From NCBI GenBank assembly GCA_964402115.1, contig CAYOBW010000142.1, positions 1-17,619 of the forward strand: DNA of 17,619 nt, written 5' to 3'. Below are positions 1 to 7,925 of the stretch, piece after piece. Position numbers and translations under genes: made by a program. Numbering within the stretch: position 1 is the first letter of the stretch; each line of letters begins with the position of its first letter. Under the pieces are notes generated by a model. That model worked only from the letters and a program-made list of their open reading frames with translations, ran no database searches and was not told the DNA's origin. The stretch is from CAYOBW01 sp964402115 (lineage in GTDB: Bacteria > Verrucomicrobiota > Kiritimatiellia > UBA8416 > CAYOBW01).

Positions 1-2
1 GC

Positions 3-854
3 TCCATCCGCGCGGTCTTTGCCCCGCCCGAGCGCGCGGGCGGTCCGGCCCCGCTCGACACGGCCTGGGGCGCCCTCGAGAACGCCGCGGCCGGCGCCCC
101 CTTCCGCGTCGCCGCCTGGGACGAGCAGACCGGGCCGCTGGCCCGCGCGGCCGACGGCCGTAACCTGCCCGTCGCCGAACTGGCCGTCACGCGCCGCCGC
201 GCCCTGTCCACCCCCCAGGCCGCACCGGCCGCCGGCCCCGGCGCCACCAACGCCGCCCCGGCCGCCGCCGCGTGGCTGACCGCGGCCACCTACGCCGACG
301 GCAGCCCCTTCCTGCTGCGCCGCACGCTGGGCCGCGGCCAGGCCTGGCTCTGCACGACGCTGCCCGCGCGGGATTGGTCCACGCTGGCCGAAGGGCGGGT
401 GCTCGTGCCCATGCTCCAGCGCCTCGCCGCCGCCGGGGCCGTGCGCCTGACCGCGGCGGAAAGCGCCTGGTGCGGCCAGTGGCAGCCGGCCAGCGAAGCC
501 GAGGTGTGGACGCCCGCGGAGCCGTCCGGCACGCTCGATCCGCGCTGGGACGCCGGCGTCTACCGCTGCGGCAACCGGCTGCTCGCGCTGAATCGCCCGC
601 CCGCCGAGGACCAGCCCGAGCAGGTCGAGCGCGACGAGGTCCGCCGGCTCTTCGGAAAGCTGTCCGTCCAGCTCGCCGACGAGGCCGCCGGCGCGCCGGC
701 GGAATCCGAGCAGAGCGAAGTGTGGCCGGCCTGCGTCGCCTTGGCCCTGCTGTGCCTCGGCGCGGAGTCGCTGCTGCTCCTGGGTGAACACGCGCGCCGG
801 CGCACGCCGGGCGCTGCGCCCGTCACCTCCACCACGCAACGGGAGCCTGCCTGA
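3..854 (+). CDS. BatA-like membrane protein, C-terminal part (5' end outside window)
   Basis: The frame is open from the window edge to TGA at 852-854, so only the C-terminal 283 residues are seen. The segment has an Ala/Pro-rich soluble stretch, a conserved-looking piece reading LRRTLGRGQAWLCTTLPARDW (about residues 115-135 of the fragment), and a hydrophobic helix near the end (VWPACVALALLCLGAESLL) followed by a basic tail. This matches the end of BatA-type proteins of MoxR/VWA clusters, in which a large periplasmic part ends in a final membrane anchor. The reading as BatA-like rests mostly on position: it directly precedes, and overlaps by one base, a membrane VWA protein, and the rest of the cluster follows. 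The diagnostic N-terminal double-membrane domain is not in the window, so the family call is an inference. Confidence 0.7.
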   Translation, partial: SIRAVFAPPERAGGPAPLDTAWGALENAAAGAPFRVAAWDEQTGPLARAADGRNLPVAELAVTRRRALSTPQAAPAAGPGATNAAPAAAAWLTAATYADGSPFLLRRTLGRGQAWLCTTLPARDWSTLAEGRVLVPMLQRLAAAGAVRLTAAESAWCGQWQPASEAEVWTPAEPSGTLDPRWDAGVYRCGNRLLALNRPPAEDQPEQVERDEVRRLFGKLSVQLADEAAGAPAESEQSEVWPACVALALLCLGAESLLLLGEHARRRTPGAAPVTSTTQREPA

Positions 855-3049
855 TGAACGGCTCGTTCTGGAGCTTTGCGGTGACCGCCGGCAGCGTGGC
901 CGGCGTCGCCCTCGTGCTGGTGGCGGCGGTCGTGCTGGGGGTGCTCGCCGTCCGCCGCAACGGCCGCACGCGCGGCACGGTGGCGCTGGAAACGCTGCGC
1001 GCCGTCACCCTCGTACTGCTGGCCCTGACCTTCTTCCGGCCCGAGTACGTGCGGCGCACGACGCGCGCGGAACAGCCCGTCGTGGCCGTCCTCACCGACG
1101 CCTCCGGCAGCATGCGCACGGAGGACGTCGTCCCGCCCGGCGGCGGGCGCCCGCAGAGCCGCGCGGCCTGGCTCGCCGCCCGGCGGGCGGAGGCCTTCTG
1201 GCAGCCGCTGGCGACGGCCTATCGCGTCGAGGTCGCCGACTGCGCCGTGGCGGCCACCAACGCCGGCGCAGAGAGCGGCACCGACCTCAACGCGGCGCTG
1301 GAGGAGGCGCTCGCCCGCCACCGCAACCTGCGCGCCGTCCTGCTGCTCTCGGACGGCGACTGGAACACGGGCAGCTCGCCGGTCTCCGCCGCCACCCGGC
1401 TGCGCCTGGCCGACATCCCGATCCACGCCGTCGGCGTCGGCAGCGACCGCTTCCTGCCCGACCTCGAGCTGGTCTCCGTCTCGGCCCCGGCCTACGGCCT
1501 GATGGACGAGCACATCTCGCTGCCCTTCACCGTGCAGAGCCACCTGGCGCGCGACGTGAAGACGACGCTGACGCTGAACAGCCCGTCCGGCGTGGTGGCC
1601 ACCAAGGAGATTGTCATCCCGGCCATGGCCCAGCTGCAGAGCACGATCATCCTCGTGCCGCGCGGCGAAGGGCAGACCACCTACACGCTGCGCGTGCCGG
1701 TCGAGAAGGAGGAGGTGCTCCCCGACAACAACAACCGCAGCTTCGCGATGGCGCTGCGGCGCGAGGTGCTGAAGGTGCTGGTCGTGGACGCCGAGCCGCG
1801 GTGGGAGACGCGCTACATCCGCAACGCCCTCGCCCGCGACCCCGGCGTCGCCGTGCAGAGCCTCCTGCTCCACCCGCGGCTGGGGCCGGGCGGCGGCAAG
1901 GATTACCTGGCCGCTTTCCCGGAAACGCGCGAGGCCCTCTCCACGTACGACGTCGTGTTCCTCGGCGACGTGGGCCTGGGCGCCGGGGGGCTCCCGGACC
2001 AGGCGCCGGAGCTGCTGAAGGGCCTGGTCACGCAGCAGGGCAGCGGGCTGGTCTTCCTGCCCGGCCCGCACGGCCGGCAGGCCGCGTTCGCCAAAACCGT
2101 ACTCGGAGACCTGCTGCCGGTCGAGCTGGACCCCGAACACCCCGAGGGCTTCGGCATCAACCTCGAATCCGCGCTGACTCTGACCACGCGCGGCGAGGAT
2201 CACCTGCTGACCATGTTGGCCGGCACGCCGGCCGAGAACGCGACCCTATGGCGCTCGCTGCCGGGGTTCTTCTGGCACGCCGGCGTGCTCAAGGCCCGGC
2301 CGGGCGCGGAAGTGCTCGCCGTGCACAGCTCGGCCCGCAACGCCCACGGCCGGCTGCCGCTGCTCGTCGCCCGCGCCTGCGGCAACGGCAAGACACTGTT
2401 CATGGGCACGGACAGCGCGTGGCGCTGGCGCCGCGGCGTCGAGGACCTCTACCACTACCGCTTCTGGGGGCAGGTCGTGCGCTGGATGGCGCACCAGCGG
2501 CACCTCGCCCACGAGGAGGGGCTGCGCTTCTTCTTCAACCCCGAGACCCCGGTGCGCGGCCACCGCGTGTTCCTGCACGCGACGGTCTTCGACGCCAACG
2601 GGCTGCCGCTGCAGGACGGCGCCGTCACGGCGACCGTCACCGCCCCCGACGGCGGCACGACGGATGTGCCGCTCACGCCGGAGGAGGGCGGCTGGGGCGT
2701 GTATGCCGGCGCCTTCGTGCCGCTCGCCGCCGGCAAGCACGTCGTCACCGTGCAGGCCGCGGCGGCCCAGCGGCGGGTGACCACGGACATGCTGGTGGAC
2801 AGCCCGCGCACGGAGCGGGTCGGCCGGCCCGTGCGCAGCGATGTGTTAAAGGAGCTGGCGGCCATCACCGGCGGCGCTTATGTTACCCACGACGCCCTGG
2901 CGCAGGCCGTCGATCGCATCCGCCTGCTGCCCGAGCGCGCGCCGGTCGAGGAGCGGCTGCGCCTGTGGTGCCACCCCCTCTGGGGCGCCCTGATCGTCAC
3001 CCTCCTCGGCGCGTACTGGGTGGGGAGAAAGCTGCAGGGGAAGATCTAG
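854..3049 (+). CDS. Membrane VWA-domain protein with glutamine amidotransferase-like middle domain
   Basis: 731 residues. Two N-terminal membrane helices (about 8-33 and 46-62) are followed by a von Willebrand factor A domain with a complete-looking MIDAS metal site: D82-x-S84-x-S86 (LTDASGSM), T143 in SGTDL and D167 in LLLSDGDW. Residues about 305-560 resemble the class I glutamine amidotransferase-like fold found in these large PVC-type proteins (VLKVLVVDAEPRWETRYIRNAL, later VVFLGDVGLG and GLVFLPGPHG); I see no clear catalytic Cys-His-Glu set. A beta-rich region follows, then a C-terminal membrane helix (about 706-724). The start ATG shares one base with the stop of the upstream gene (TGATG), indicating translational coupling. 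In the family, such proteins sit with MoxR chaperone ATPases and act at the inner membrane/periplasm; the partner and substrate are unknown. Confidence 0.85.
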   Translation: MNGSFWSFAVTAGSVAGVALVLVAAVVLGVLAVRRNGRTRGTVALETLRAVTLVLLALTFFRPEYVRRTTRAEQPVVAVLTDASGSMRTEDVVPPGGGRPQSRAAWLAARRAEAFWQPLATAYRVEVADCAVAATNAGAESGTDLNAALEEALARHRNLRAVLLLSDGDWNTGSSPVSAATRLRLADIPIHAVGVGSDRFLPDLELVSVSAPAYGLMDEHISLPFTVQSHLARDVKTTLTLNSPSGVVATKEIVIPAMAQLQSTIILVPRGEGQTTYTLRVPVEKEEVLPDNNNRSFAMALRREVLKVLVVDAEPRWETRYIRNALARDPGVAVQSLLLHPRLGPGGGKDYLAAFPETREALSTYDVVFLGDVGLGAGGLPDQAPELLKGLVTQQGSGLVFLPGPHGRQAAFAKTVLGDLLPVELDPEHPEGFGINLESALTLTTRGEDHLLTMLAGTPAENATLWRSLPGFFWHAGVLKARPGAEVLAVHSSARNAHGRLPLLVARACGNGKTLFMGTDSAWRWRRGVEDLYHYRFWGQVVRWMAHQRHLAHEEGLRFFFNPETPVRGHRVFLHATVFDANGLPLQDGAVTATVTAPDGGTTDVPLTPEEGGWGVYAGAFVPLAAGKHVVTVQAAAAQRRVTTDMLVDSPRTERVGRPVRSDVLKELAAITGGAYVTHDALAQAVDRIRLLPERAPVEERLRLWCHPLWGALIVTLLGAYWVGRKLQGKI

Positions 3050-3077
3050 GAGGTTGCAGTGCCTGGGATGAGAGAGA

Positions 3078-3105
3078 TTTCAGTGTTCAGGTTTCAGTGT
3101 TCAGG
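3078..3105 (+). repeat. Left-end repeat: 2 x TTTCAGTGTTCAGG
   Basis: Two perfect tandem copies of a 14-mer, starting 28 bases after the stop of the VWA gene. The segment TGTTCAGGTTTCAG (3084-3097) is exactly complementary to 3173-3186, so this block and the next form a hairpin with about 75 bases between the arms. The same 14-mer recurs at 7932-7945, followed by most of a second copy. Confidence 0.9.
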
Positions 3106-3172
3106 GAGAGCCAGCCTCTGCTTGCCAGCCGCTATGCCTGTCCGGAGCCACCAGGGTGTCCCGGCTTCCCCC

Positions 3173-3200
3173 CTGAAACCTGAACACCGAACACTGGAAC
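3173..3200 (-). repeat. Inverted repeat partner before the four-helix bundle gene
   Basis: This block reads CTGAAACCTGAACACCGAAC and then ACTGGAAC. It is the reverse complement of the left-end repeat over 14 perfect bases and diverges after that. It ends 16 bases before the ATG of the four-helix bundle gene, so a hairpin formed with 3084-3097 would lie in the leader of that gene and could act on its expression. Confidence 0.85.
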
Positions 3201-3216
3201 AGGGAATCCGTCAACC

Positions 3217-3696
3217 ATGACCGACACGGGCGCAACCATGCGGACGTATCTGGACGTTGAAGACCTCCTGGTCTATCAACGGCTGTGCGCTCTGCATCTC
3301 GAGGTCTGCGACATGAGTCACGAATGGCCGGCGGAAGAACGCTACGAAATCGGATCGCAGATACGCCGATCCTCCAACAGTGCGCCCGCGCAATTGGCGG
3401 AGAAGAACGACGACCGCCATGTGCGGAACAAGATCGAAGGCGTGAATCGCAGCCGCGGGGAGGCGGCGGAGACTGTCCACCATCTCTTCATGGCCAAGCT
3501 GAAAGGGTATATTGACACCGTGCGGCACAAGGCGTATCGCGAACGCTACAAGGAGTGCATCCGCATGTTGAACGGACTGGAGAAGACTCTGGAGCGACAT
3601 CTTCCGACAGCAGATCGTCGGTGGTCCGTCGCCGAGTCGGCCGGCACGTACAGTGAAGCCGAGGACTGCCCGCCCGGCTGGCCCCTCTCCCCCTGA
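3217..3696 (+). CDS. Four-helix bundle protein (S23 / 23S rRNA intervening-sequence family)
   Basis: 159 residues. The core is the recognisable family pattern: LLVYQRLCALHLEVCDMS for helix 1, then WPAEERYEIGSQIRRSSNSAPAQLAE, where ERY..xSQIRRSS.S.P..(I/L)AE is the family hallmark, then two amphipathic helices with DTVRHKAYRERYKECIRML in the last. Family members form pentameric four-helix bundles. They include the proteins encoded in 23S rRNA intervening sequences and are related to Avd of diversity-generating retroelements; their usual role outside those settings is unknown. An alternative start is ATG at 3238, closer to the family N-terminus; neither has a strong Shine-Dalgarno sequence. The last 30 or so residues are low-complexity and the stop codon TGA (3694-3696) lies inside the right-end repeat. 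No RT, variable repeat or rRNA is nearby. The gene breaks an operon whose other members are envelope proteins, so it is most likely cargo. Confidence 0.88.
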   Translation: MTDTGATMRTYLDVEDLLVYQRLCALHLEVCDMSHEWPAEERYEIGSQIRRSSNSAPAQLAEKNDDRHVRNKIEGVNRSRGEAAETVHHLFMAKLKGYIDTVRHKAYRERYKECIRMLNGLEKTLERHLPTADRRWSVAESAGTYSEAEDCPPGWPLSP

Positions 3697-3729
3697 ACAC
3701 TGAACACTGAACGCTGAACACTGAACACT
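3693..3729 (-). repeat. Right-end tandem heptamer repeat (CTGAACA type)
   Basis: A run of units CTGAACA, CTGAACA, CTGAACG, CTGAACA, CTGAACA, then CT, with one transition in the middle unit. It supplies the stop codon of the four-helix bundle gene and ends four bases before the ATG at 3734 of the next gene, so it occupies the place where that gene's ribosome binding site would be. Confidence 0.9.
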
Positions 3730-3733
3730 CAAA

Positions 3734-6700
3734 ATGTCCGACACTACACAGCCCAAAATGGACCTCCCCGCCGCCCTGGCGCAGCAGCTGCGCGGGTTCG
3801 AGCGGCGGCTTTGCGCGCTCGAGACGGCGGCCGCCCTGCTCGGGGGCGCGGCGGGCATCCTGCTCACGTACCTGGCGCTGTTCCTCTCGGACCGGCTGTG
3901 GGATACGCCGCCGGGGCTGCGCATCCTGTTCACCGGCGGCAGCGGCCTGGGCTGCGCGGCGGCGGCGGCGGTCTGGACCCGCTTCTGGTTGTGGCGCCGG
4001 CGCGACACGCGCGAGCTGGCGCGGCTCGTGCAGCGCCGCTTCAGCCGCCTGGGCGACCGCCTGCTGGGCGCCGTGGAGCTGGCCAACGGCGAGAACGTCC
4101 CCGCCGGCGTCTCCCCCGCGCTCTGCCGCGCGGCCATCCAGCAAGTCGCGCAGGAGGCCGCCCGCTACGATTTCACGCAGGCCGTCAACCGCCGGCGCAC
4201 CCGCTGGCTCGGCGCGGCCTGCGTCGGCCTCGCCGCGCTCGCCGCCGTACCCGCCTTCCTCTTCCCGCAGGCCGGGCGCAACACGCTCTCCCGCTGGCTG
4301 CAGCCGTTCAAGCCGGTGGCCCGCTACACGTTCGTGCGCCTGGCCGACCTCCCCGCCCGCCAGGTCGTGCCCCACGGCGAGCCGTTCGAGATCGCGTGCG
4401 TCCTCGACCCGGCTTCGCGCTGGCAGCCCGTCAGCGCCTCCTGCCGCTTCGAGAACCAGCCGCGCCTCGACGCGCGCATCAGCGGCGGGTGCGCGCTCTT
4501 CAAGCTGCCCGGCCAGACCCACCCCGGCACGCTGACCATCCGCATCGGTGACGTCGCGCGCGACATCGCCATCGTCCCCGTCTTCCGCCCCGAGCTGGTC
4601 GCCGTCACCGCCGACGTCACGCCCCCCGCCTACCTGCAGCGCCCGGCGGCGCGCACCGCCATCGCGGGCGGCGCGGCCCGCTTCGTGGAGGGCTCGCTCG
4701 TGGCGCTCACCGGCCGCGCCAACCGGCCGCTCTCCGCCGCGAGCGTCGAGCGCGACGCGGCGCGCACGCCGCTGGCCGTCAAGGCCGAGGCGTTCGCGAC
4801 GGAGCCGCGCCCCGCCGGCCACTACCGCCTGTCGCGCTTCACCTGGACCGACACGTACGGCCTGACCGGCGCCGCGCCGTACGACCTGGACATCGCCACC
4901 GAACCCGACGCCGCCCCCACCGTCGAGTGCCGCGCCGCGGGCCGCTCCATCGCCATCCTGGAGGACGAGGCGGTCACGTTCGAAACCGCCGCGGCCGACG
5001 ACTACGGGCTGCGCAACCTCTGGCTCGAGTGGAACCTCGCCGCCGATCCCCGCCAGGCCGCGGCCGGGACGGCCGTCACGACGGGCACGGTCACCCTCGC
5101 GACCGGGGGCTCCGAAACGCGCACGCTCGAAGCCCCCTACACCTTCTCGCCGGTGGCGCTGCACGTGCCCGAGGAGTCCACCGTGCAGCTCGTGGCCCGC
5201 AGCGTGGACTACTTCCCAGGCCGCGTCCCCACAACCTCGCGCCCCTGCCGCATCTACGTGCTGAGCCGCGCACAGCACGCCCGGCTGGTCGAGCAGCAGA
5301 TGCAGCAGGTCCAGGCCCGCCTCGAGGACCTCGCCCGCGAGGAGGAGCGCCTCGAGCAGGCGAACAGCGAGCTGCGCAAGCAGCCGCCCGAGCAGGCGAC
5401 GGCCGAACGGCGCGCCGCCGCGCTGCGCGAGAACGAGCAGGCCGAGCGCGAGAACGCCCGCAACCTCGACCAGCTCGCCCGCGACGTCGCAGGCCTGACG
5501 AAGGAGGCCCTGCGCAACCGCGACATCGGCGAGCAAACCCTCGCCCGCTGGAACGAGATGGCCCTGAGCATGGAGCAGACCGCGCAGGGCGATATGCAGC
5601 AGGCCGCCGGCGCCCTGCAGGAAGCCCGCACGACGCCCGAGCCGCAGGGGCAGGACCAGAAGCTCGACAAGGCCGTGGCCGCCGAGCAGCGCGCGCTCGA
5701 GGCCATGCGCGCGATGGAGAGCGGGATCAACAAGTCGCTCGAGCAGATGGCCGCGCAGAACTTCATCAACCGCCTGCGCGCCGCGGCCGGCAAGGAGCGC
5801 GGCCTGGCCGGCGCCGTGCGCGAGATCCAGCCGCAGGCGCTAGGGCTCGAAGTCGCGCAGCTCCCGCCCGCCGCGCGCGCGGTGCTCGACCAGTCCGCCG
5901 CGCAGCAGGACGAGAACCGCACGCAGACCGGCAACATCGCGGAGGATCTCGCCGGGTTCTTCAACCGCACGCGCGAGGAGATCTACCAGGCGATTGCCGC
6001 GGACATGGCGGACAAGCACGTCGTGGACGCCATGACGCAGGTGGCCGGCGGCCTGCGCGCCAACCGCATCGGCGAGGTGCTGACCGAAGCCGGGCGCATC
6101 GAGCAGCAGCTCACGGCCTGGGCCGACCGGCTCGACGCTGCCCAGCAACAGGGCGGGGGCGGCGGAGGCGGCGGCGGCGGGGACAACCAGCGCCAGGTGG
6201 ACGTCGAAACCCTGCTCGCCCTCATGCGGCTGCGCGTCCAGGAGGAGGCGCTGCGGGAGCACACGCGCCAGCTGGACCGCGGCCGGGACGCCAACCCCGC
6301 GTACGAGGCGGACAGTCGCCGCCTCGGCGACAAGCAGGGCGAACTGGCCCAGGTGACGCGCCCGCTCGAACGGCGCGCGCGGGATGCCGAGGTGCGGCGC
6401 TTCATCGAGAAGATCGGCGGCGAGATGCAGAACACGTCCATGTTCCTGCGGCGGCCCCAGACGGACCAGGAGACGATCGCCGTCCAGACCGAGATCATCG
6501 AGCTGATCGCGCGGGCCATCAACTCCACGAGCAAGCAGCAGTCGCAGAGCCTGGCGCAGTCGCTGCAGCAGCAGATGGGGCTCAGCCGCAGCGGCGGCGG
6601 CTCGAACCAGGGCGGCACCACGGACCGCGCCAACGCCGCGGCCGGCGGCCAGCCCGGCGGCGCCGGCGGCGAAGCGCACGAGGTGCAGAAGACCGGCGGC

Positions 6701-6775
6701 GCGGACCCGGGGCTGCCCGAGGAGTATCGCGAAGCGCTCGAAGCCTACTTCCACCAGGTCGAGGAGAAGCCATGA
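3734..6775 (+). CDS. DUF4175-like membrane protein with long coiled coil
   Basis: 1013 residues. Membrane helices are at about 31-52, 63-87 and 157-177, and the region between has the cytoplasm-like motif RLVQRRFSRLGDRLLGAVEL. A periplasmic beta-rich part of roughly 300 residues follows (FRPELVAVTADVTPPAYLQRP, and ITF-like sheets ending in VARSVDYFPGRVPTTSRP). From about residue 515 a Glu/Gln/Arg-rich coiled coil runs for most of the rest, broken by a run of 11 glycines at about 807-817. This layout is typical of the large DUF4175-type proteins in PVC MoxR/VWA clusters; no enzymatic motif is visible. An in-frame ATG at 3758 is an alternative start. No Shine-Dalgarno sequence precedes ATG 3734 because repeat DNA lies there. 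The stop overlaps the next start (ATGA). The specific DUF assignment is from recognition of layout, not from a search. Confidence 0.8.
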   Translation: MSDTTQPKMDLPAALAQQLRGFERRLCALETAAALLGGAAGILLTYLALFLSDRLWDTPPGLRILFTGGSGLGCAAAAAVWTRFWLWRRRDTRELARLVQRRFSRLGDRLLGAVELANGENVPAGVSPALCRAAIQQVAQEAARYDFTQAVNRRRTRWLGAACVGLAALAAVPAFLFPQAGRNTLSRWLQPFKPVARYTFVRLADLPARQVVPHGEPFEIACVLDPASRWQPVSASCRFENQPRLDARISGGCALFKLPGQTHPGTLTIRIGDVARDIAIVPVFRPELVAVTADVTPPAYLQRPAARTAIAGGAARFVEGSLVALTGRANRPLSAASVERDAARTPLAVKAEAFATEPRPAGHYRLSRFTWTDTYGLTGAAPYDLDIATEPDAAPTVECRAAGRSIAILEDEAVTFETAAADDYGLRNLWLEWNLAADPRQAAAGTAVTTGTVTLATGGSETRTLEAPYTFSPVALHVPEESTVQLVARSVDYFPGRVPTTSRPCRIYVLSRAQHARLVEQQMQQVQARLEDLAREEERLEQANSELRKQPPEQATAERRAAALRENEQAERENARNLDQLARDVAGLTKEALRNRDIGEQTLARWNEMALSMEQTAQGDMQQAAGALQEARTTPEPQGQDQKLDKAVAAEQRALEAMRAMESGINKSLEQMAAQNFINRLRAAAGKERGLAGAVREIQPQALGLEVAQLPPAARAVLDQSAAQQDENRTQTGNIAEDLAGFFNRTREEIYQAIAADMADKHVVDAMTQVAGGLRANRIGEVLTEAGRIEQQLTAWADRLDAAQQQGGGGGGGGGGDNQRQVDVETLLALMRLRVQEEALREHTRQLDRGRDANPAYEADSRRLGDKQGELAQVTRPLERRARDAEVRRFIEKIGGEMQNTSMFLRRPQTDQETIAVQTEIIELIARAINSTSKQQSQSLAQSLQQQMGLSRSGGGSNQGGTTDRANAAAGGQPGGAGGEAHEVQKTGGADPGLPEEYREALEAYFHQVEEKP

Positions 6776-6882
6776 ACCGCCTGCAACCCGTCCACCATTC
6801 GCAGGAACCAGCCGTTCATCATCATGGAGGGACGCGGGCCTCCGCGTCCACGAAGGTTCTGCCGGAGACTCCCATGAACCGC
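6770..6882 (+). repeat. 11-bp direct repeats around a GC palindrome, duplicating a start codon region
   Basis: CCATGAACCGC occurs at 6770-6780 and again at 6872-6882. Between the copies lies a perfect 8-bp inverted repeat, GGACGCGG (6830-6837), loop GCCT, CCGCGTCC (6842-6849). The direct repeats include the start codon of the prenyltransferase-fold gene, so this resembles insertion of a small palindromic element with duplication of its target. That history is inferred. Confidence 0.6.
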
Positions 6883-7908
6883 GCAAACACCCCGGGAACC
6901 GCGGCGCCCCTCTCCGCGGGGAAGCTGCGCGGCTGGTGCGCCGGCCTGCTGCTGGCCGGGGCGCTCTCCGCCGCGGCGCAGGACAGCCAGCTCTACTTTG
7001 GCGACGACATCTCGCCGCAGGTCGAAACGCTCTACCAGCGGGGCCTGCAGTACTTGGTCAACGCGCAGACCGCCGCCGGCACGTGGAACGATCCGCGGGG
7101 CAGCGATCCCGGCGTCGTGGGCCTGGCCGTGCTGGCCATGCTGGCCCATGGCGACGATGCCACGCACGGCCCCTACCGCGACGCCATCCGCAAGGGGCTC
7201 AACTTCATCCTCAGCAGCCAGCGGCCCGACAACGGCTACATCGGCAACACGATGTACAACCACGGCTTCGCGACGCTGGCGCTGGCGGAGGCCTACGGCA
7301 TGGTGGACGACCCGCGCCTCGGCCCGGCCCTCAAGCAGGCCGTGGACCTGATCCTGACCGCGCAGAAGGCCAACGGCTTCGGCGGCTGGCGCTACTCGCC
7401 CGAGAGCACCGACGCCGACACCACGGTCAGCGGCGCGCAGGTCGTGGCCCTGTTCGCCGCGCGCAACGCCGGCCTCGCCGTGCCCGAGCAGGCCATCGAG
7501 CGGGCGCTGCTTTTCTACCAGAGCTGCCAGGGCAGCGACGGGGGCTTCGGCTACACCAACGCGTCCGGCACGAGCGCGCCGCGCACCGCGATCGGCACGC
7601 TCGTCTTCGCGCTGGCCCGCCGGCAGCAGACCCGCCCCTTCCAGGCCGCCGCGCGCAACCTCGCGCAGCTCGGCCACCGCGACGGCAGCGGCTACCTCTT
7701 CTACTACCTCTACTACGCGGCCCAGGCCCACTTCCGCTCGGACATGAACCAGTGGCGCAAGTGGAACGTCGAGAACGTGAAGATCCTCTCCGAAACGCAG
7801 CTGGCGGACGGCAGCTGGAGCGAGAGCCAGGGCACGCTGTTCGCCACCAGCGCGGCGCTTTTATCGCTGGCGGTCAACTACCGCTACCTGCCAATCTATG
7901 AACGGTGA
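6772..7908 (+). CDS. Exported prenyltransferase/squalene-cyclase-fold (alpha/alpha toroid) protein
   Basis: 378 residues from ATG 6772, which overlaps the upstream stop (ATGA); 344 residues from ATG 6874. The second start directly precedes a clean signal peptide (basic GKLRG, hydrophobic LLLAGALSAAAQ, cleavage near AAAQ/D), whereas the first adds 34 low-complexity residues, so translation for export probably begins at 6874. The mature part has repeated QW-like units of the terpenoid-cyclase/prenyltransferase fold: GLQYLVNAQTAAGTW, GLNFILSSQRPDNGYIG, ILTAQKANGFGGWRY, FYQSCQGSDGGFGYTN, ILSETQLADGSW. I see neither the DXDD acid motif of cyclases nor a prenyltransferase zinc site, so it is probably a non-catalytic or binding member. 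Such proteins are commonly the last member of PVC VWA/BatA clusters. Confidence 0.85.
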   Translation: MNRLQPVHHSQEPAVHHHGGTRASASTKVLPETPMNRANTPGTAAPLSAGKLRGWCAGLLLAGALSAAAQDSQLYFGDDISPQVETLYQRGLQYLVNAQTAAGTWNDPRGSDPGVVGLAVLAMLAHGDDATHGPYRDAIRKGLNFILSSQRPDNGYIGNTMYNHGFATLALAEAYGMVDDPRLGPALKQAVDLILTAQKANGFGGWRYSPESTDADTTVSGAQVVALFAARNAGLAVPEQAIERALLFYQSCQGSDGGFGYTNASGTSAPRTAIGTLVFALARRQQTRPFQAAARNLAQLGHRDGSGYLFYYLYYAAQAHFRSDMNQWRKWNVENVKILSETQLADGSWSESQGTLFATSAALLSLAVNYRYLPIYER

Positions 7909-7925
7909 CGGGAGGGATGGGGACC

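Larger units (their letters stand above)
3078..3729. mobile_element. Putative element: four-helix bundle gene between inverted TTCAGTG-type repeats
   Basis: The gap between the VWA gene and the DUF4175-like gene is filled by a segment with related ends. The left end (3078-3105) is two exact copies of TTTCAGTGTTCAGG. The right end (3693-3729) is about five heptamers of CTGAACA/CTGAACG type in inverted orientation, so 12-base blocks such as TTCAGTGTTCAG pair perfectly with CTGAACACTGAA. A third repeat block, also inverted relative to the left end, lies inside at 3173-3200. The only gene is a four-helix bundle protein. No transposase or reverse transcriptase is present, so if it moves it is driven in trans. 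The bounds are where the repeats stop; no target-site duplication is evident. Mobility is inferred, the repeat architecture is seen. Confidence 0.5.

Noticed and set aside
560..2203. Long minus-strand open frame (547 codons) opposite the VWA gene
   Set aside because: High-GC shadow: the + strand frame has membrane helices and a full MIDAS motif, while the minus frame is Arg/Gly/Ala/Val-rich with no family pattern.
3061..3210. CRISPR array formed by the TTTCAGTGTTCAGG repeats
   Set aside because: Repeats are 7/14-mers in direct tandem or inverted pairs with no regular spacers, and no cas gene is present.
3217..3696. Avd-type accessory protein of a diversity-generating retroelement
   Set aside because: The fold is shared, but there is no reverse transcriptase, template repeat or variable target gene nearby.
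3488..5536. Minus-strand open frame of 682 codons across the DUF4175-like gene
   Set aside because: It runs through the CTGAACA repeats and two real genes on the other strand; composition is typical of an antisense shadow in GC-rich DNA.
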